Shown piece after piece: positions 1 to 8,697 of a DNA stretch of 64,000 nt (positions are counted from its first letter, which is position 1; each line of letters begins with the position of its first letter). Origin of the DNA: Streptomyces californicus (lineage in GTDB: Bacteria > Actinomycetota > Actinomycetes > Streptomycetales > Streptomycetaceae). Location: positions 124,001-188,000 of the forward strand of contig NZ_JNZZ01000004.1 of NCBI RefSeq assembly GCF_000717645.1. Direction: 5' to 3'. Made by a program: the position numbers and the translations under genes. Under the pieces are notes generated by a model, which made no database searches, was not told the DNA's origin, and saw nothing but the letters and a program-made list of their open reading frames with translations.

Positions 1-1374
1 GGCGTTGCTGACGGGCGCCTTCTGGCCGACCTTGTCCAGTTCCTTGCTGCGGTCGGAGACCAGGGGCCCGTTGTTCGTCTCGCGGACGGTGATCTTCCGG
101 TCCTTGCCGCCGGCGACCTTGATGGTCTCCTCACGGGTCGTGAAGGACCGGGTCTTCCCGTCGTACAGGTAGCCGTCGTCGGAGACCTTCTCCAGGAAGA
201 GGTCGGTGACGTCGGCGCCCAGGTTGGTCAGGCCCCAGGAGATCTCCTGGTTGTGACCGATGATCACACCGGGCATGCCGGAGAAGGTGTAGCCGGCCGT
301 GTCGTACTGGCAGCTCTTGGACACCTCACGGCAGTGCAGGCCCATCTGGTACCAGAGGGAGGGCAGCATCGGCGCGAGGTGCGGGTCGTTCGCGAGCAGC
401 GCCTTGCCGGACGTCGTGTGCTTCCCGTCGACGACCCAGGAGTTCGAGCCGATGCCGTTGCCGTTCGGGCCGAGCAGCGCCGGGATCTCGTCGAGGGTGT
501 CGGAGAGGGCGGAGAGCTGGGTGTTCAGGCCGTCCGTGGCCCCCTGGGGCGTCGGGGAGCCGACGTTGTCCGAGGGCTTCGCCTCGGGGTCGAACTTCCC
601 GGTGACCGGGGACACCGCGCCGTTCTGGACGATCGGCTGGTGCTCCTTGTACGGGTAGCCCGGGTACAGGTCCTCGATCTGGTCGCTGTCGAGACGGCTC
701 GTCAGCAGCGAACGGTCGATCTCGTCCTGCATGTTGCCGCGCAGGTCCCAGGCCATCGCCTTGAGCCAGGCCACCGAGTCGACCGGGGTCCACTCGCCGG
801 GCTTGTAGTCGTTGGTCAGGCCCAGCGCCGCGTACTCGACCGAGATGTCCCGGCCGTCCTTGCCCTTGAGGTACGCGTTGACGCCCTCGGCGTACGACTG
901 GAGGTTCTTCTTGGTGCCCGCGTCCAGGACCTCGTCGTACTCCTTCTGCGCCACCTTCCGCCAGCCGAGCGTGCGCAGGAAGGCGTCGGTCTCCACCTGG
1001 CCCGAGCCGAACATCTCGGAGAGCCGACCGGACGTCATGTGCCGCCGGACGTCCATCTCCCAGAAGCGGTCCTGGGCGTGGACGAAGCCCTGGGCACGGA
1101 AGAGGTCGGCGTCGGTGTCCGCGTAGATCTGCGGAATTCCGTACGCGTCACGTTTGACCTCGACCTCGCCGGAGAGGCCGTCGAGCGTCATCGACCCGGT
1201 GGTCTGAGGGTACGAGGCCCGCACGGTGGACACGGACCAGTACCCCCCGTAGCCGACACCCGCGAGGAGCGCCAGCACCAGGACGAGCACGATCAGGCGG
1301 GCGCGTCGCCCCTTCTTCCTGCCGGGCTTCTTCGCGTCGGAAGGGCCGGAAGAGGCGGTTGTGTTGGCGGGCAT
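1..1374 (-). CDS. Penicillin acylase family protein, C-terminus cut by window edge
   Basis: N-terminal nucleophile hydrolase of the penicillin acylase family, an exported enzyme that usually cleaves amides such as beta-lactam side chains or acyl-homoserine lactones; the substrate here is unknown. The first 458 residues are in the window. A Lys/Arg-rich start is followed by one hydrophobic segment (about residues 26-46), fitting a signal anchor or signal peptide. The alpha-chain region (YGIPQIYADT, QDRFWEMD) is followed by the self-processing site GSNSW, with Ser310 as predicted beta-chain N-terminus and nucleophile. A family member normally continues for another 400-500 residues off the left edge. 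The ATG at 1374 fits the signal sequence. It is divergent from the cation antiporter. Confidence 0.93.
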   Translation of the reverse strand, partial: MPANTTASSGPSDAKKPGRKKGRRARLIVLVLVLALLAGVGYGGYWSVSTVRASYPQTTGSMTLDGLSGEVEVKRDAYGIPQIYADTDADLFRAQGFVHAQDRFWEMDVRRHMTSGRLSEMFGSGQVETDAFLRTLGWRKVAQKEYDEVLDAGTKKNLQSYAEGVNAYLKGKDGRDISVEYAALGLTNDYKPGEWTPVDSVAWLKAMAWDLRGNMQDEIDRSLLTSRLDSDQIEDLYPGYPYKEHQPIVQNGAVSPVTGKFDPEAKPSDNVGSPTPQGATDGLNTQLSALSDTLDEIPALLGPNGNGIGSNSWVVDGKHTTSGKALLANDPHLAPMLPSLWYQMGLHCREVSKSCQYDTAGYTFSGMPGVIIGHNQEISWGLTNLGADVTDLFLEKVSDDGYLYDGKTRSFTTREETIKVAGGKDRKITVRETNNGPLVSDRSKELDKVGQKAPVSNA

Positions 1375-1592
1375 CGCTGTCCTTCGAGGGGCAGGGTGGT
1401 CCTGGGAGTGCAGGAGCAACCATAGGCGCAGCGGAGAAGCCACTCGGACGCGGTATGGAGATGCATCCATTTGCGTCTTCCTCGCACGAACTCTCGAACC
1501 CGTCAAGAAATCGTTAAAGATTAGGTAAGGTAACGAAGTACCTGGCTGCCGGAGGACGATCCGGCAGGCGCACGCAGGGAAGGAACCTGGCC

Positions 1593-3245
1593 CTGACTGT
1601 CCACGCGCTCAACGAACTCCTGCTCGTCTGCTCGCTCGTGCTGCTCGTCGCCGTGGCGGCCGTACGGATCTCCTCGCGCAGCGGACTCCCCAGCCTGCTC
1701 CTGTACCTCGGCATCGGCATCGCCCTCGGACAGGACGGCATCTTCGACGTCAAGTTCGACAACGCCGAGCTGACGCAGGTGATCGGCTACGCCGCCCTGG
1801 TCGTCATCCTGGCCGAGGGCGGGCTCGGAGCGAAGTGGAAAGAGGTCAGACCGGTTCTGCCGGCGGCCGCCGTCGTCTCGACCGTCGGCGTCGGCATCAG
1901 CGTGGGCATCACCGCCGCGGCGGCGCACTACCTCGTCGGTCTGGACTGGCGTCAGGCCCTCATCGTCGGCGCGGTCGTCTCCTCGACCGACGCGGCGGCC
2001 GTCTTCTCCGTGCTGCGCCGGGTCCCCCTGCCGCCCCGGATCACCGGCGTCCTGGAGGCCGAGTCCGGCTTCAACGACGCTCCCGTCGTCATCCTGGTCG
2101 TCGCGTTCTCCGCGGCCGGACCGGTCGAGCACTGGTACGTCCTGGTCGCGGAGATCGCCCTGGAGCTGGCCATCGGCGCCGCGATCGGCATCGCGGTCGG
2201 CTGGCTGGGCTCCCTGGGGCTGCGGCACGTGGCCCTGCCCGCCTCCGGCCTCTACCCCATCGCCGTGATGGCCATCGCCGTGTCCGCGTACGCGGCGGGC
2301 GCCATGGCCCACGGCAGCGGGTTCCTCGCCGTCTACCTGGCGGCGATGATCCTCGGCAACTCCAAGCTGCCGCACTGGCCCGCCACGCGCGGTTTCGCCG
2401 ACGGGCTCGGCTGGCTGGCCCAGATCGGCATGTTCGTGCTGCTCGGCCTGCTGGTCACCCCGCACGACCTGGTCGACGACTTCTGGCCGGCCGTCGTGGT
2501 GGGTCTGGTGCTGACCATGGTGGCGCGTCCGCTGTCGGTCTTCCTCAGTCTCGCGCCGTTCCGGCTGCCGGCCCGCGAGAAGGCCCTCATGTCCTGGGCG
2601 GGGCTGCGCGGGGCGGTGCCCATCATCCTGGCGACCATTCCGATGGTGTCCGGGGTGGAGGGCAGTACGCGCATCTTCAACATCGTCTTCGTCCTGGTCA
2701 TCGTCTACACCCTGATCCAGGGGCCGACGCTGCCCTGGGTCGCGAGCAAGCTGAACATCGCCGAGGACCCGGCCGAGGCCGACGACCTCGGCATCGAGTC
2801 CGCGCCGCTGGAGCGGCTGCGCGGGCATCTGCTGTCGGTCGCGGTCCCCGCCAAGTCGAAGATGCACGGCGTCGAGGTCAGTGAACTCCGGCTCCCGGCG
2901 GGCGCGGCGGTCACCCTGGTGGTGCGCGAGAACAAGAGCTTCGTACCGTCCCCGGCGACGGTCCTGCGGCGCGGGGACGAACTGCTGGTGGTGGCCACCG
3001 ATCCGGTGCGCGACCGGGCGGAGGAACGTCTGCGGGCGGTCGCCGAGGGCGGCAAGCTGGCCGGCTGGCTGGGCACCGGCGGGCCTCCCGCGTCCGGCTC
3101 GCCCGGCACGGTGGGCCCGTACGGCGGGTCCGCCATCCCGCAGGCGATGAAGCTGGCCAAGAAGCTGGGCGGGGCCGGCGCCGACACCCGGGCCGACACG
3201 AGCGGCGTGAACGCGAACGGGAGCGGCACGAGAACGCGCTCGTGA
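1593..3245 (+). CDS. CPA1-type K+(Na+)/H+ antiporter with RCK-C domain
   Basis: Cytoplasmic-membrane monovalent cation/proton antiporter, about 550 residues. About twelve hydrophobic segments span residues 8-380, with family features such as SSTDAAAVFSVLR, ESGFNDAPVV and WAGLRGAVPIILAT. The cytoplasmic tail (about residues 405-490, HLLSVAVPAKSKMHG to LLVVATDP) reads as a TrkA-C/RCK-C ligand-binding domain, followed by a Gly/Ala-rich tail. I start it at a CTG (1593) behind a GGGAAGGAAC site because this supplies the usual N-terminus TVHALNELLLV; the first GTG in frame is at 1638. The exact cation (K+ or Na+) cannot be read from the sequence. It appears monocistronic. Confidence 0.88.
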   Translation: MTVHALNELLLVCSLVLLVAVAAVRISSRSGLPSLLLYLGIGIALGQDGIFDVKFDNAELTQVIGYAALVVILAEGGLGAKWKEVRPVLPAAAVVSTVGVGISVGITAAAAHYLVGLDWRQALIVGAVVSSTDAAAVFSVLRRVPLPPRITGVLEAESGFNDAPVVILVVAFSAAGPVEHWYVLVAEIALELAIGAAIGIAVGWLGSLGLRHVALPASGLYPIAVMAIAVSAYAAGAMAHGSGFLAVYLAAMILGNSKLPHWPATRGFADGLGWLAQIGMFVLLGLLVTPHDLVDDFWPAVVVGLVLTMVARPLSVFLSLAPFRLPAREKALMSWAGLRGAVPIILATIPMVSGVEGSTRIFNIVFVLVIVYTLIQGPTLPWVASKLNIAEDPAEADDLGIESAPLERLRGHLLSVAVPAKSKMHGVEVSELRLPAGAAVTLVVRENKSFVPSPATVLRRGDELLVVATDPVRDRAEERLRAVAEGGKLAGWLGTGGPPASGSPGTVGPYGGSAIPQAMKLAKKLGGAGADTRADTSGVNANGSGTRTRS

Positions 3246-3704
3246 GTCCTCTGCGTACGTCCCCGAGCCCGCCACCGGGGAGGCCCGGGGGTACGGCAGC
3301 GGAGGGGGCGGGGGCGGGGCAGGGCTCCCGGATCACGCCGGGGTCCGGGGCCCCGGCAGGGCGAACCACCACCCATAAGGTGACATCAGAGGCGAAGCGC
3401 GACGAACGCGGCGCACATCACAGGCCACCCCGGGAGCCTCACACCCAATCGCAGGCCCACACGGGTTTCCGGCCTGTAGCATGAAGGCAAACCTGATCGA
3501 CCAACTCTGTCTGAAGCAGAGCTGGCGCGACCGTATGGCGGTCGTGGTGCCTCTTCGCCCGGCGTCTCTCCCGCCGATGGCCGCGAGTCGCCCGGCATCT
3601 ACCGCAGTTCCGCGCGAAGAGGACAGCTCTCGGCCGCTTCCGTCCGGCCCGCCCCACAAGGGCGCCGGGAAGCAGGGCTACCAGGCGGCAGAAAGGCAAG
3701 GACC
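3246..3704. other. Gap between antiporter and MFS gene, likely long 5' leader
   Basis: 459 bp with no convincing gene. A TAGCAT hexamer at about 3477-3482 could be a -10 box, which would give the MFS gene a leader of about 220 nt. That leader holds two small inverted repeats, CTCTG/CAGAG near 3504-3520 and CGACC/GGTCG near 3526-3543. A plus-strand open frame from 3481 lacks a ribosome site and is proline/serine-rich after about 25 codons, so I do not call it. Confidence 0.4.
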
Positions 3705-4985
3705 GTGGCGACCACGGTCTCCGACCGCCCCGGATACGGGCAACTGCTGCGCACCCCCGGTGCGTGGACCTTCCTCCTCCCGGGCTTCGCCGCACGGCAG
3801 CCCTTCGCGATGCTCACCATCGGCATCGTCCTCCTCGTGCAGCACACGACCGGCTCGTACGGCAGCGCGGGCGCCGTCGCGGCCGTCTCCGGCGTCTCCA
3901 TGGCGCTGTTCGCCCCGCAGAGCGGGAAGCTCGCCGACCGCTTCGGGCAGCGCGCCGTCCTCCTGCCCGGGGTCCTGCTCCACGCCGTCTCCGTGAGCGC
4001 CCTGACCGTCCTGGCGCTGGCGGACGCTCCCCTGTGGGCGCTGTTCGCCGCCGCCGTGCCGACCGGCGCCTCGATCCCGCAGGTCGGCCCCATGGTGCGG
4101 GCCCGCTGGGCGGCGATGCTGGGGGCCACCCCGGACCGGCCCGCGTCTCCGCTGATGTCCACGGCGGCCGCGTTCGAGTCGGTGACCGACGAGTTCACCT
4201 TCGTCCTCGGCCCGGTGATCGCCACCGCGCTGTGCACCGGCGTGCACCCGGCGGCCGGACTGGTCACGGAGGCCGCCCTCACCCTGGTCGGCGGCCTGCT
4301 CTTCGCCGCGCAGCGGGCCACCCAGCCGGCTCCCCGCCCCGCCGCGACGGCGGCCGAACCTCACGCCTCGGCGCTCTCCGTACCCGGCGTCCGCGTCCTG
4401 ATCGTCGCCTTCCTGGGCATCGGCGCGGTCTTCGGGGGGATGCAGGTCTCCCTGACCGCGTTCTCCGAGGAGATCGGCCACCCCGGGGTGAACGGGGTGC
4501 TCTACGGCATCTTCGCGGCGGGCAACATGCTGGCCGGAATCGCCTGTGGCGCCATCGCCTGGAAGAGCGGCCCGCGCCGTCGGCTGATCGTCGGATACGT
4601 GGCCCTGACCCTGACCGCGTCCGGCCTGTGGGCCGTGCACTCGGTGCCGCTGCTGGCCGGACTCGGCCTGCTGGTGGGCCTCTGCATCGCTCCGGCGCTG
4701 ATCAGCGGCTACACCCTGGTCGACTCGCTGGTGCCCGCGACCGCCCGGACCGAGGCGTTCACCTGGCTGACGGGCGCGGTGGCGCTCGGCCAGGCGGCGG
4801 CCGTGACAGCGGCGGGCCAACTCGCCGACGCCCATGGCGCGAGCACCGGATTCCTGGTGCCGCTGGCCGGAACCGCACTGGCCCTGGTGACCCTGCTGGC
4901 CCTGCGTTCACGGCTGGCTCCCCCGTCCGCGGGGCGCACCGTGGCGCGTGGGATCGGTCACCGCGAGCCGGTCACGGTGGACTGA
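3705..4985 (+). CDS. MFS transporter, 12-TM drug/metabolite efflux type
   Basis: Major facilitator superfamily permease of 426 residues with about twelve membrane segments. The loop after TM2 has the MFS signature around residues 68-78 (SGKLADRFGQR), and a second half-repeat starts near residue 225 (VLIVAFLGIGAVFGGMQ). Such proteins usually export drugs or small metabolites by proton exchange; the substrate is unknown. The GTG at 3705 follows GGCAAGG. It stands alone, with fmdB starting 66 bp downstream under its own operator. Confidence 0.88.
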   Translation: MATTVSDRPGYGQLLRTPGAWTFLLPGFAARQPFAMLTIGIVLLVQHTTGSYGSAGAVAAVSGVSMALFAPQSGKLADRFGQRAVLLPGVLLHAVSVSALTVLALADAPLWALFAAAVPTGASIPQVGPMVRARWAAMLGATPDRPASPLMSTAAAFESVTDEFTFVLGPVIATALCTGVHPAAGLVTEAALTLVGGLLFAAQRATQPAPRPAATAAEPHASALSVPGVRVLIVAFLGIGAVFGGMQVSLTAFSEEIGHPGVNGVLYGIFAAGNMLAGIACGAIAWKSGPRRRLIVGYVALTLTASGLWAVHSVPLLAGLGLLVGLCIAPALISGYTLVDSLVPATARTEAFTWLTGAVALGQAAAVTAAGQLADAHGASTGFLVPLAGTALALVTLLALRSRLAPPSAGRTVARGIGHREPVTVD

Positions 4986-5015
4986 TCCGGCGGAATACGT
5001 CAGTATGGAGCGTCG

Positions 5016-5042
5016 TTAGCACTCATCGAGTGAGAGTGCCAG
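5016..5042 (+). promoter_or_regulatory. CIRCE-like HrcA operator
   Basis: TTAGCACTC, nine spacer bases, then GAGTGCCAG. The left arm matches the CIRCE consensus (TTAGCACTC-N9-GAGTGCTAA) at all nine positions and the right arm at seven of nine. It ends 9 bp before the fmdB GTG and overlaps its AGGAGG ribosome site, so HrcA binding would block fmdB transcription. CIRCE is known upstream of groESL/groEL and hrcA-dnaJ genes; use at fmdB is inferred from position. Confidence 0.75.
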
Positions 5043-5051
5043 GAGGAGCAA

Positions 5052-5399
5052 GTGCCGACCTATCAGTACCAGTGCACCGAGTGCGGCGAGGGCCTCGAGG
5101 CGGTGCAGAAGTTCACCGATGACGCCCTGACCGTGTGCCCGAGCTGCGACGGACGCCTCAAGAAGGTGTTCTCCGCGGTCGGCATCGTCTTCAAGGGTTC
5201 CGGTTTCTACCGGAACGACAGCCGCGGCTCCTCGTCGAGCAGCACGCCGGCGTCGTCGTCCTCGAAGTCGTCCGATTCCTCGTCGCCCGCCTCGTCGGGT
5301 TCGTCGGGTTCGGACACGAAGGCGAGCGCGTCGTCGTCCGCCTCCTCCTCGTCGTCGGCCTCCACGTCGGCTTCGTCGAGCAGTACGTCGGCCGCCTGA
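5052..5399 (+). CDS. FmdB-family zinc-ribbon protein with Ser-rich tail
   Basis: Small 115-residue protein. Residues 1-52 form the FmdB putative regulatory domain: PTYQYQCTECG with a CxxC pair, then CPSC as the second pair, together a zinc ribbon, followed by LKKVFSAVGIVFKGSGFY, the usual end of the domain. Residues 55-115 are almost only Ser, Ala, Asp and Thr and look disordered. The family's molecular role is not settled. The GTG at 5052 follows AGGAGGAGCA. The CIRCE-like operator directly upstream suggests heat-shock control. Confidence 0.92.
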   Translation: MPTYQYQCTECGEGLEAVQKFTDDALTVCPSCDGRLKKVFSAVGIVFKGSGFYRNDSRGSSSSSTPASSSSKSSDSSSPASSGSSGSDTKASASSSASSSSSASTSASSSSTSAA

Positions 5400-5425
5400 G
5401 CCCGCGTACGCCCCACCCGCTTTTC

Positions 5426-5460
5426 CCCGGACCCCGCCGAGCACCTCGGCGGGGTCCGGG
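5426..5460 (+). terminator. Strong hairpin terminator after fmdB
   Basis: Perfect 16-bp inverted repeat, arms 5426-5441 and 5445-5460 (CCCGGACCCCGCCGAG and its complement) around a CAC loop, 26 bp after the fmdB stop. No U-run follows, which is common for Streptomyces terminators. Confidence 0.8.
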
Positions 5461-5635
5461 CGTTTGCCGGGGTCCCTGGGCGCGTGCCCGGGGTTCCGGG
5501 CGTTCAACGGGGTCCCTGGGCGTGTACCCGGAGGCGTACTCCCGGGGGCCGGGGCGTTTGCCGGGGCGTGTTCCCAGGGGCCGCGGCGTTTACCGGGGGC
5601 GTGCTCCCGGGGGCCGGGGCTTTGGCCGGGTACCC
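5461..5635. repeat. Imperfect GC-rich tandem repeats
   Basis: About five degenerate units of roughly 30-40 bp built on GGGCGTTTGCCGGGG and GTGTTCCCGGGGGCC, between the fmdB terminator and the MTA phosphorylase gene. They do not code and look like decayed minisatellite sequence. Confidence 0.65.
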
Positions 5636-5671
5636 CTCCGAGGAGGCGCCTCGTACGGATACGGTGACCGC

Positions 5672-6610
5672 ATGGCGAACGCAGATACGGGAACGGGCTC
5701 CGGCACGAGTACGGGCACGGGTGCGGGTATCGACACGGTGAGCGCGGACGCGGCGGGCACAGGCCCTGCCGCGGTCGACGGCCCGGCGGAGATCGGGGTC
5801 ATCGGCGGCTCCGGTTTCTACTCCTTCCTGGAGGACGTCACCGAGGTCTCCGTGGACACGCCCTACGGCAAGCCGAGCGACTCGGTCTTCCTCGGCGAAC
5901 TCGGCGGCCGGAAGGTCGCCTTCCTGCCCCGTCACGGACGCGGCCACCACCTGCCGCCGCACCGCATCAACTACCGCGCGAACCTGTGGGCCCTGCGGTC
6001 CGTCGGGGTCCGGCAGGTCCTCGGCCCGTGCGCGGTGGGCGGGCTGCGGCCGGAGTTCGGCCCGGGCACCCTGCTCGTCCCCGATCAACTGGTGGACCGC
6101 ACCAAGGCCCGCGTGCAGACCTACTACGACGGTGAGCCCCTCCCCGACGGAACCGTGCCGAACGTCGTCCACCTGGGGTTCGCCGACCCGTACTGCCCCG
6201 AGGGCCGCAGGGCCGCGCTCGCGGCGGCCCGCGGACGGGACTGGGAGCCGGTGGACGGCGGCACCCTGGTGGTGGTCGAGGGACCCCGGTTCTCCACGCG
6301 CGCGGAGTCGCGCTGGCACGCGGCGATGGGCTGGTCGGTCGTGGGCATGACGGGACACCCGGAGGCGGTCCTCGCCCGGGAACTGGGGCTCTGCTACACC
6401 ACGATGACCCTGGTGACCGACCTGGACGCGGGGGCCGAGGCGGGCGAGGGGGTCTCGCACGAGGAGGTCCTCCAGGTGTTCGCGGCCAATGTGGACCGGC
6501 TGCGCTCGGTGCTGTTCGACGCGGTGGCCGGGCTCCCGAAGACGGAGAGCCGCGACTGCGCCTGCGCCCGCGCGCTGGACGGGATGGACACGGGGATCGC
6601 GCTGCCGTAG
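5672..6610 (+). CDS. mtnP: S-methyl-5'-thioadenosine phosphorylase
   Basis: Cleaves 5'-methylthioadenosine with phosphate to adenine and methylthioribose-1-phosphate in cytosolic methionine salvage; 312 residues. A Gly/Thr-rich leader of about 40 residues precedes the core IGVIGGSGFYSFL. Family motifs are the phosphate-binding FLPRHGRGH, HRINYRANLWAL, the GPRFSTRAES nucleoside loop, and TDLD in place of the TDYD that in MTA phosphorylase reads the 6-amino group. The Asp pair favours an adenosine-type over an inosine-type substrate. I start it at the ATG at 5672 because upstream reading frame is only repeat DNA. It is monocistronic. Confidence 0.92.
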   Translation: MANADTGTGSGTSTGTGAGIDTVSADAAGTGPAAVDGPAEIGVIGGSGFYSFLEDVTEVSVDTPYGKPSDSVFLGELGGRKVAFLPRHGRGHHLPPHRINYRANLWALRSVGVRQVLGPCAVGGLRPEFGPGTLLVPDQLVDRTKARVQTYYDGEPLPDGTVPNVVHLGFADPYCPEGRRAALAAARGRDWEPVDGGTLVVVEGPRFSTRAESRWHAAMGWSVVGMTGHPEAVLARELGLCYTTMTLVTDLDAGAEAGEGVSHEEVLQVFAANVDRLRSVLFDAVAGLPKTESRDCACARALDGMDTGIALP

Positions 6611-6900
6611 CGGGCGGCCGGTGCGCCGGCCCGGCCAGGGCGTCGCGCCGGGGGCGGGCCTCGGCGGCGGGCTGCTGCTGCGGGCTGCGGCAGGCTGCGG
6701 CTCCAGCCGGGGGGCTGAGGATTTGGCTACGGCTGTCACGGGTGTGTGCGGGTCGCTTGAGGGGTGCTTCAAGGTGCGCTTCAGGGGGCCTGGCGTCAGC
6801 GAGCGACCTGGCAGCTCACCGGATCGGGTGACGGAGTTTTCCCGTACCGGTCGGCTGTCCACAGGCCCCAGCGGGATCTGCGCGGACGGAGGAGAGTGAG
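6611..6900. other. Gap after mtnP without recognised gene
   Basis: GC-rich spacer with short GGCTGCGG-type runs near 6660-6710. I see no open frame with plausible start and codon usage. The sequence is slightly AT-richer near 6830-6850, where a promoter for the next gene could lie, but no consensus is clear. Confidence 0.4.
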
Positions 6901-6943
6901 GGGAGTCCGGCCGGGACGACCGGCCCGGACTCCCCTCTTTCCT
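6901..6943 (+). terminator. Hairpin terminator after mtnP
   Basis: GGGAGTCCGG pairs with CCGGACTCCC, with an inner CCGG/CCGG stem, and is followed by a T-rich stretch (TCTTTCCTCTTT). It lies 290 bp after mtnP and could also end transcription entering from the other side. Confidence 0.6.
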
Positions 6944-7013
6944 CTTTCGTGCGCTGCTGCTCGCGCTTCCCGCGCTGCTCCTCGCGCACGCCGACCCGAC
7001 CATCGGTGGTGCC

Positions 7014-7808
7014 ATGTCCCGGTCCTCGTTCTTTCCCCCGCCTCCTTCCGCCTCGCCCCTTCCTGCCGCCTCTCCGCCCTCTCCACCCGCCGCGACCTCC
7101 TCGTGCGCGCACGCCACGCACCGCTCCCCCGCCGCCGCGCCCGCTTCCCCGCCCCCTCCCGTGTCCGCCTGCGTGGGGCGCGGAGAACCGCCGCCCAGGC
7201 CGCCTTCGCCGGTACCCGCGCCGTGCGGGGTGGGGCCGTTCGCTCCGCTGCGGGTGCGCGGCGGTGGCGCGGACCGGCTCCGCCGGATGCTGCGTCGGCA
7301 GCGGCGCGCGGCTGCGGCGGGCCTCGCCCTGGCGGGAGCGGCACTGGCCACCACGGGTCTGAGCGGCGGCGACGGTGAGGCTCACTCGGCCCAGGCTCCT
7401 CCGGATTCCGGCCGGGCGTCCGTGCGGCTGGTCTCCGCCCCGGTGCGCATCGCGGATCCGGAGACGGTACGGCTGCTGCGGCCGGGCGACCGGGTCGATG
7501 TGATCGCGGTCGGAGGGGCGGGGGACGAGGCGCGCGTGGTCGCCCGGGGAGCGCGGGTGGCGAAGGTGCCGGGGGCTCCGGCGGGGGTGGACACCGGGCG
7601 GCCGGGGGCGGGTGCGAGCGCGGACGGAGTCGTCGCGGCGGAGATGTCTGACGTACCGGATGCGTCGGAGGTGTCGGAGGTGTCGGACGGAACGGTTCCG
7701 GGGGCCGGGGCGCTGGTGGTGCTCTCCGTGGAACGGTCGACGGCGACGGCGCTGCTGGGCGCGGGTGTTTCGGGGCGGCTGGCCGTGGCGGTGTCCGATG
7801 AGCGCTGA
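7014..7808 (+). CDS. CpaB/RcpC-like SAF-domain protein
   Basis: 264 residues. The first 80 are Pro/Ala/Ser-rich and probably disordered; a single hydrophobic helix follows (about residues 97-115, AAAAGLALAGAALATTGL) after a basic RRMLRRQRR stretch. The last 140 residues resemble the C-terminal domain of Flp-pilus assembly proteins CpaB/RcpC: PVRIADPETVRLLRPGDRVDVIAV, then a variable acidic linker, then LVVLSVERSTATALLGAG. No other pilus gene is nearby, so a pilus role is not supported by context. Starts at 7014 or at an internal ATG near 7288 are both possible; the helix is in frame with either. Confidence 0.65.
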   Translation: MSRSSFFPPPPSASPLPAASPPSPPAATSSCAHATHRSPAAAPASPPPPVSACVGRGEPPPRPPSPVPAPCGVGPFAPLRVRGGGADRLRRMLRRQRRAAAAGLALAGAALATTGLSGGDGEAHSAQAPPDSGRASVRLVSAPVRIADPETVRLLRPGDRVDVIAVGGAGDEARVVARGARVAKVPGAPAGVDTGRPGAGASADGVVAAEMSDVPDASEVSEVSDGTVPGAGALVVLSVERSTATALLGAGVSGRLAVAVSDER

Positions 7809-8009
7809 CATCAGGCGGCTCACGGGTCCTCGGACGAACAGGCCGCCGGCCCGGCGGGCGGGGGCGACTCGCGGCTGGTCGGGCCGGTCCCGGGCAGCTT
7901 CCTGCCGGTCCGGTCCGACGGCTCCGCGCGCCGCCGGACCGGGGTGGACGCGCGCGGCTCTCCGCTGGTCCGGCCGAGTGCGGGCGCGGGTGGTTCCTCG
8001 GGTCGCTGC

Positions 8010-8240
8010 TCAGATGTGGTGGGGCGGCTTCTCGTCCAGGAAGCGTGCCAGGTCGGCGGCGCTGTCACCGGCCGGAGGCCGCTCACCCCACCCCTGGTCC
8101 GTATCGTCCGCCGACTGCCGGTCCAACGGATCGTCGAAGATCAGCGCGGGCTTGGGCTTCGGTTCCCGGTGCGGCCGCTCCCGCGGCTGCTGCTCCTGCT
8201 GCTTCGCATCGCGCGGTCGGGGGGCGGGGGCGGCACTCAT
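8010..8240 (-). CDS. Small conserved hypothetical protein
   Basis: 76 residues. The N-terminal half is Pro/Arg/Lys/Gln-rich (REPKPKPALIFDDPLD), the C-terminal half is acidic and ends in AADLARFLDEKPPHHI. I know similar short proteins with this ending in Streptomyces, but no function. The reading frame has strong third-position GC on the minus strand. It lies just upstream of, and in the same direction as, nothing else on its strand; the redox operon's last gene ends 61 bp before its start, so it may be the tail of that transcript. Confidence 0.6.
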   Translation of the reverse strand: MSAAPAPRPRDAKQQEQQPRERPHREPKPKPALIFDDPLDRQSADDTDQGWGERPPAGDSAADLARFLDEKPPHHI

Positions 8241-8301
8241 GGCTCCAGGGTACGGCGACCCACCGCGAGAGGTGAGCCGCCATGGGGCCGGGCGCCGGGG
8301 C

Positions 8302-8697
8302 TCAGCGGTCCCTCGGGTCGAGGAGCCACAGACCGAGCACGACGAGGAACGACAGGCAGAGGAAGCCGGCCCCCCACCAGGCCGTGCCGGTATTGCCCAT
8401 CATCCACTCGTCGATCAGGACCGTCAGGCCCCAGAGCTGGCCGATGACGACGGTCATGGCGAGGACGAGCCGTGCGGTCAGCTTGGAGGAGCGCTCGGGG
8501 TCCTGGTCGGTGTCCGCTCCGGGCCCGGGGCCGGTGTGCCGGACGCGGGGGTCTCCGTAGCCGCTGGTGGGGCGGATCTGCGGGTACCGCTCGTGGACGG
8601 GCCGGTTCAGCTCGGGCTCTGCGCTGCCGGGGTGGTAGGTGGGGTAGTGGCTGCCAGGGGGCGGCAGCGGCTGCTCGGGGTGCGGGGTCTCGCTCAT
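8302..8697 (-). CDS. Small two-helix membrane protein of the redox operon
   Basis: 131 residues. About 65 hydrophilic Pro-rich residues are followed by two membrane helices (about 77-97 and 104-124: LVLAMTVVIGQLWGLTVL, FLCLSFLVVLGLWLL). Its ATG overlaps the stop of the Rieske gene as ATGA, so it is translationally coupled as the fifth gene of the Mo-enzyme operon. No known domain is recognised; a role in anchoring or assembly of the redox complex is inference from position only. Confidence 0.8.
   Translation of the reverse strand: MSETPHPEQPLPPPGSHYPTYHPGSAEPELNRPVHERYPQIRPTSGYGDPRVRHTGPGPGADTDQDPERSSKLTARLVLAMTVVIGQLWGLTVLIDEWMMGNTGTAWWGAGFLCLSFLVVLGLWLLDPRDR

Noticed and set aside
1515..1535. 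TTAGGTAAGGTAAC as an iron-regulator (DmdR/IdeR) box
   Set aside because: Only the left half resembles the TTAGGTTAGGCTAACCTAA consensus; about 10 of 19 positions match and neither flanking gene is iron-related.
3481..3996. Open frame before the MFS gene as an attenuator leader peptide
   Set aside because: No ribosome site, no run of one regulatory amino acid, and no clear terminator/antiterminator pair downstream.
5135..5671. Long upstream extension of the MTA phosphorylase frame
   Set aside because: It runs through fmdB, a strong terminator and noncoding repeats; homologues begin near the ATG at 5672.
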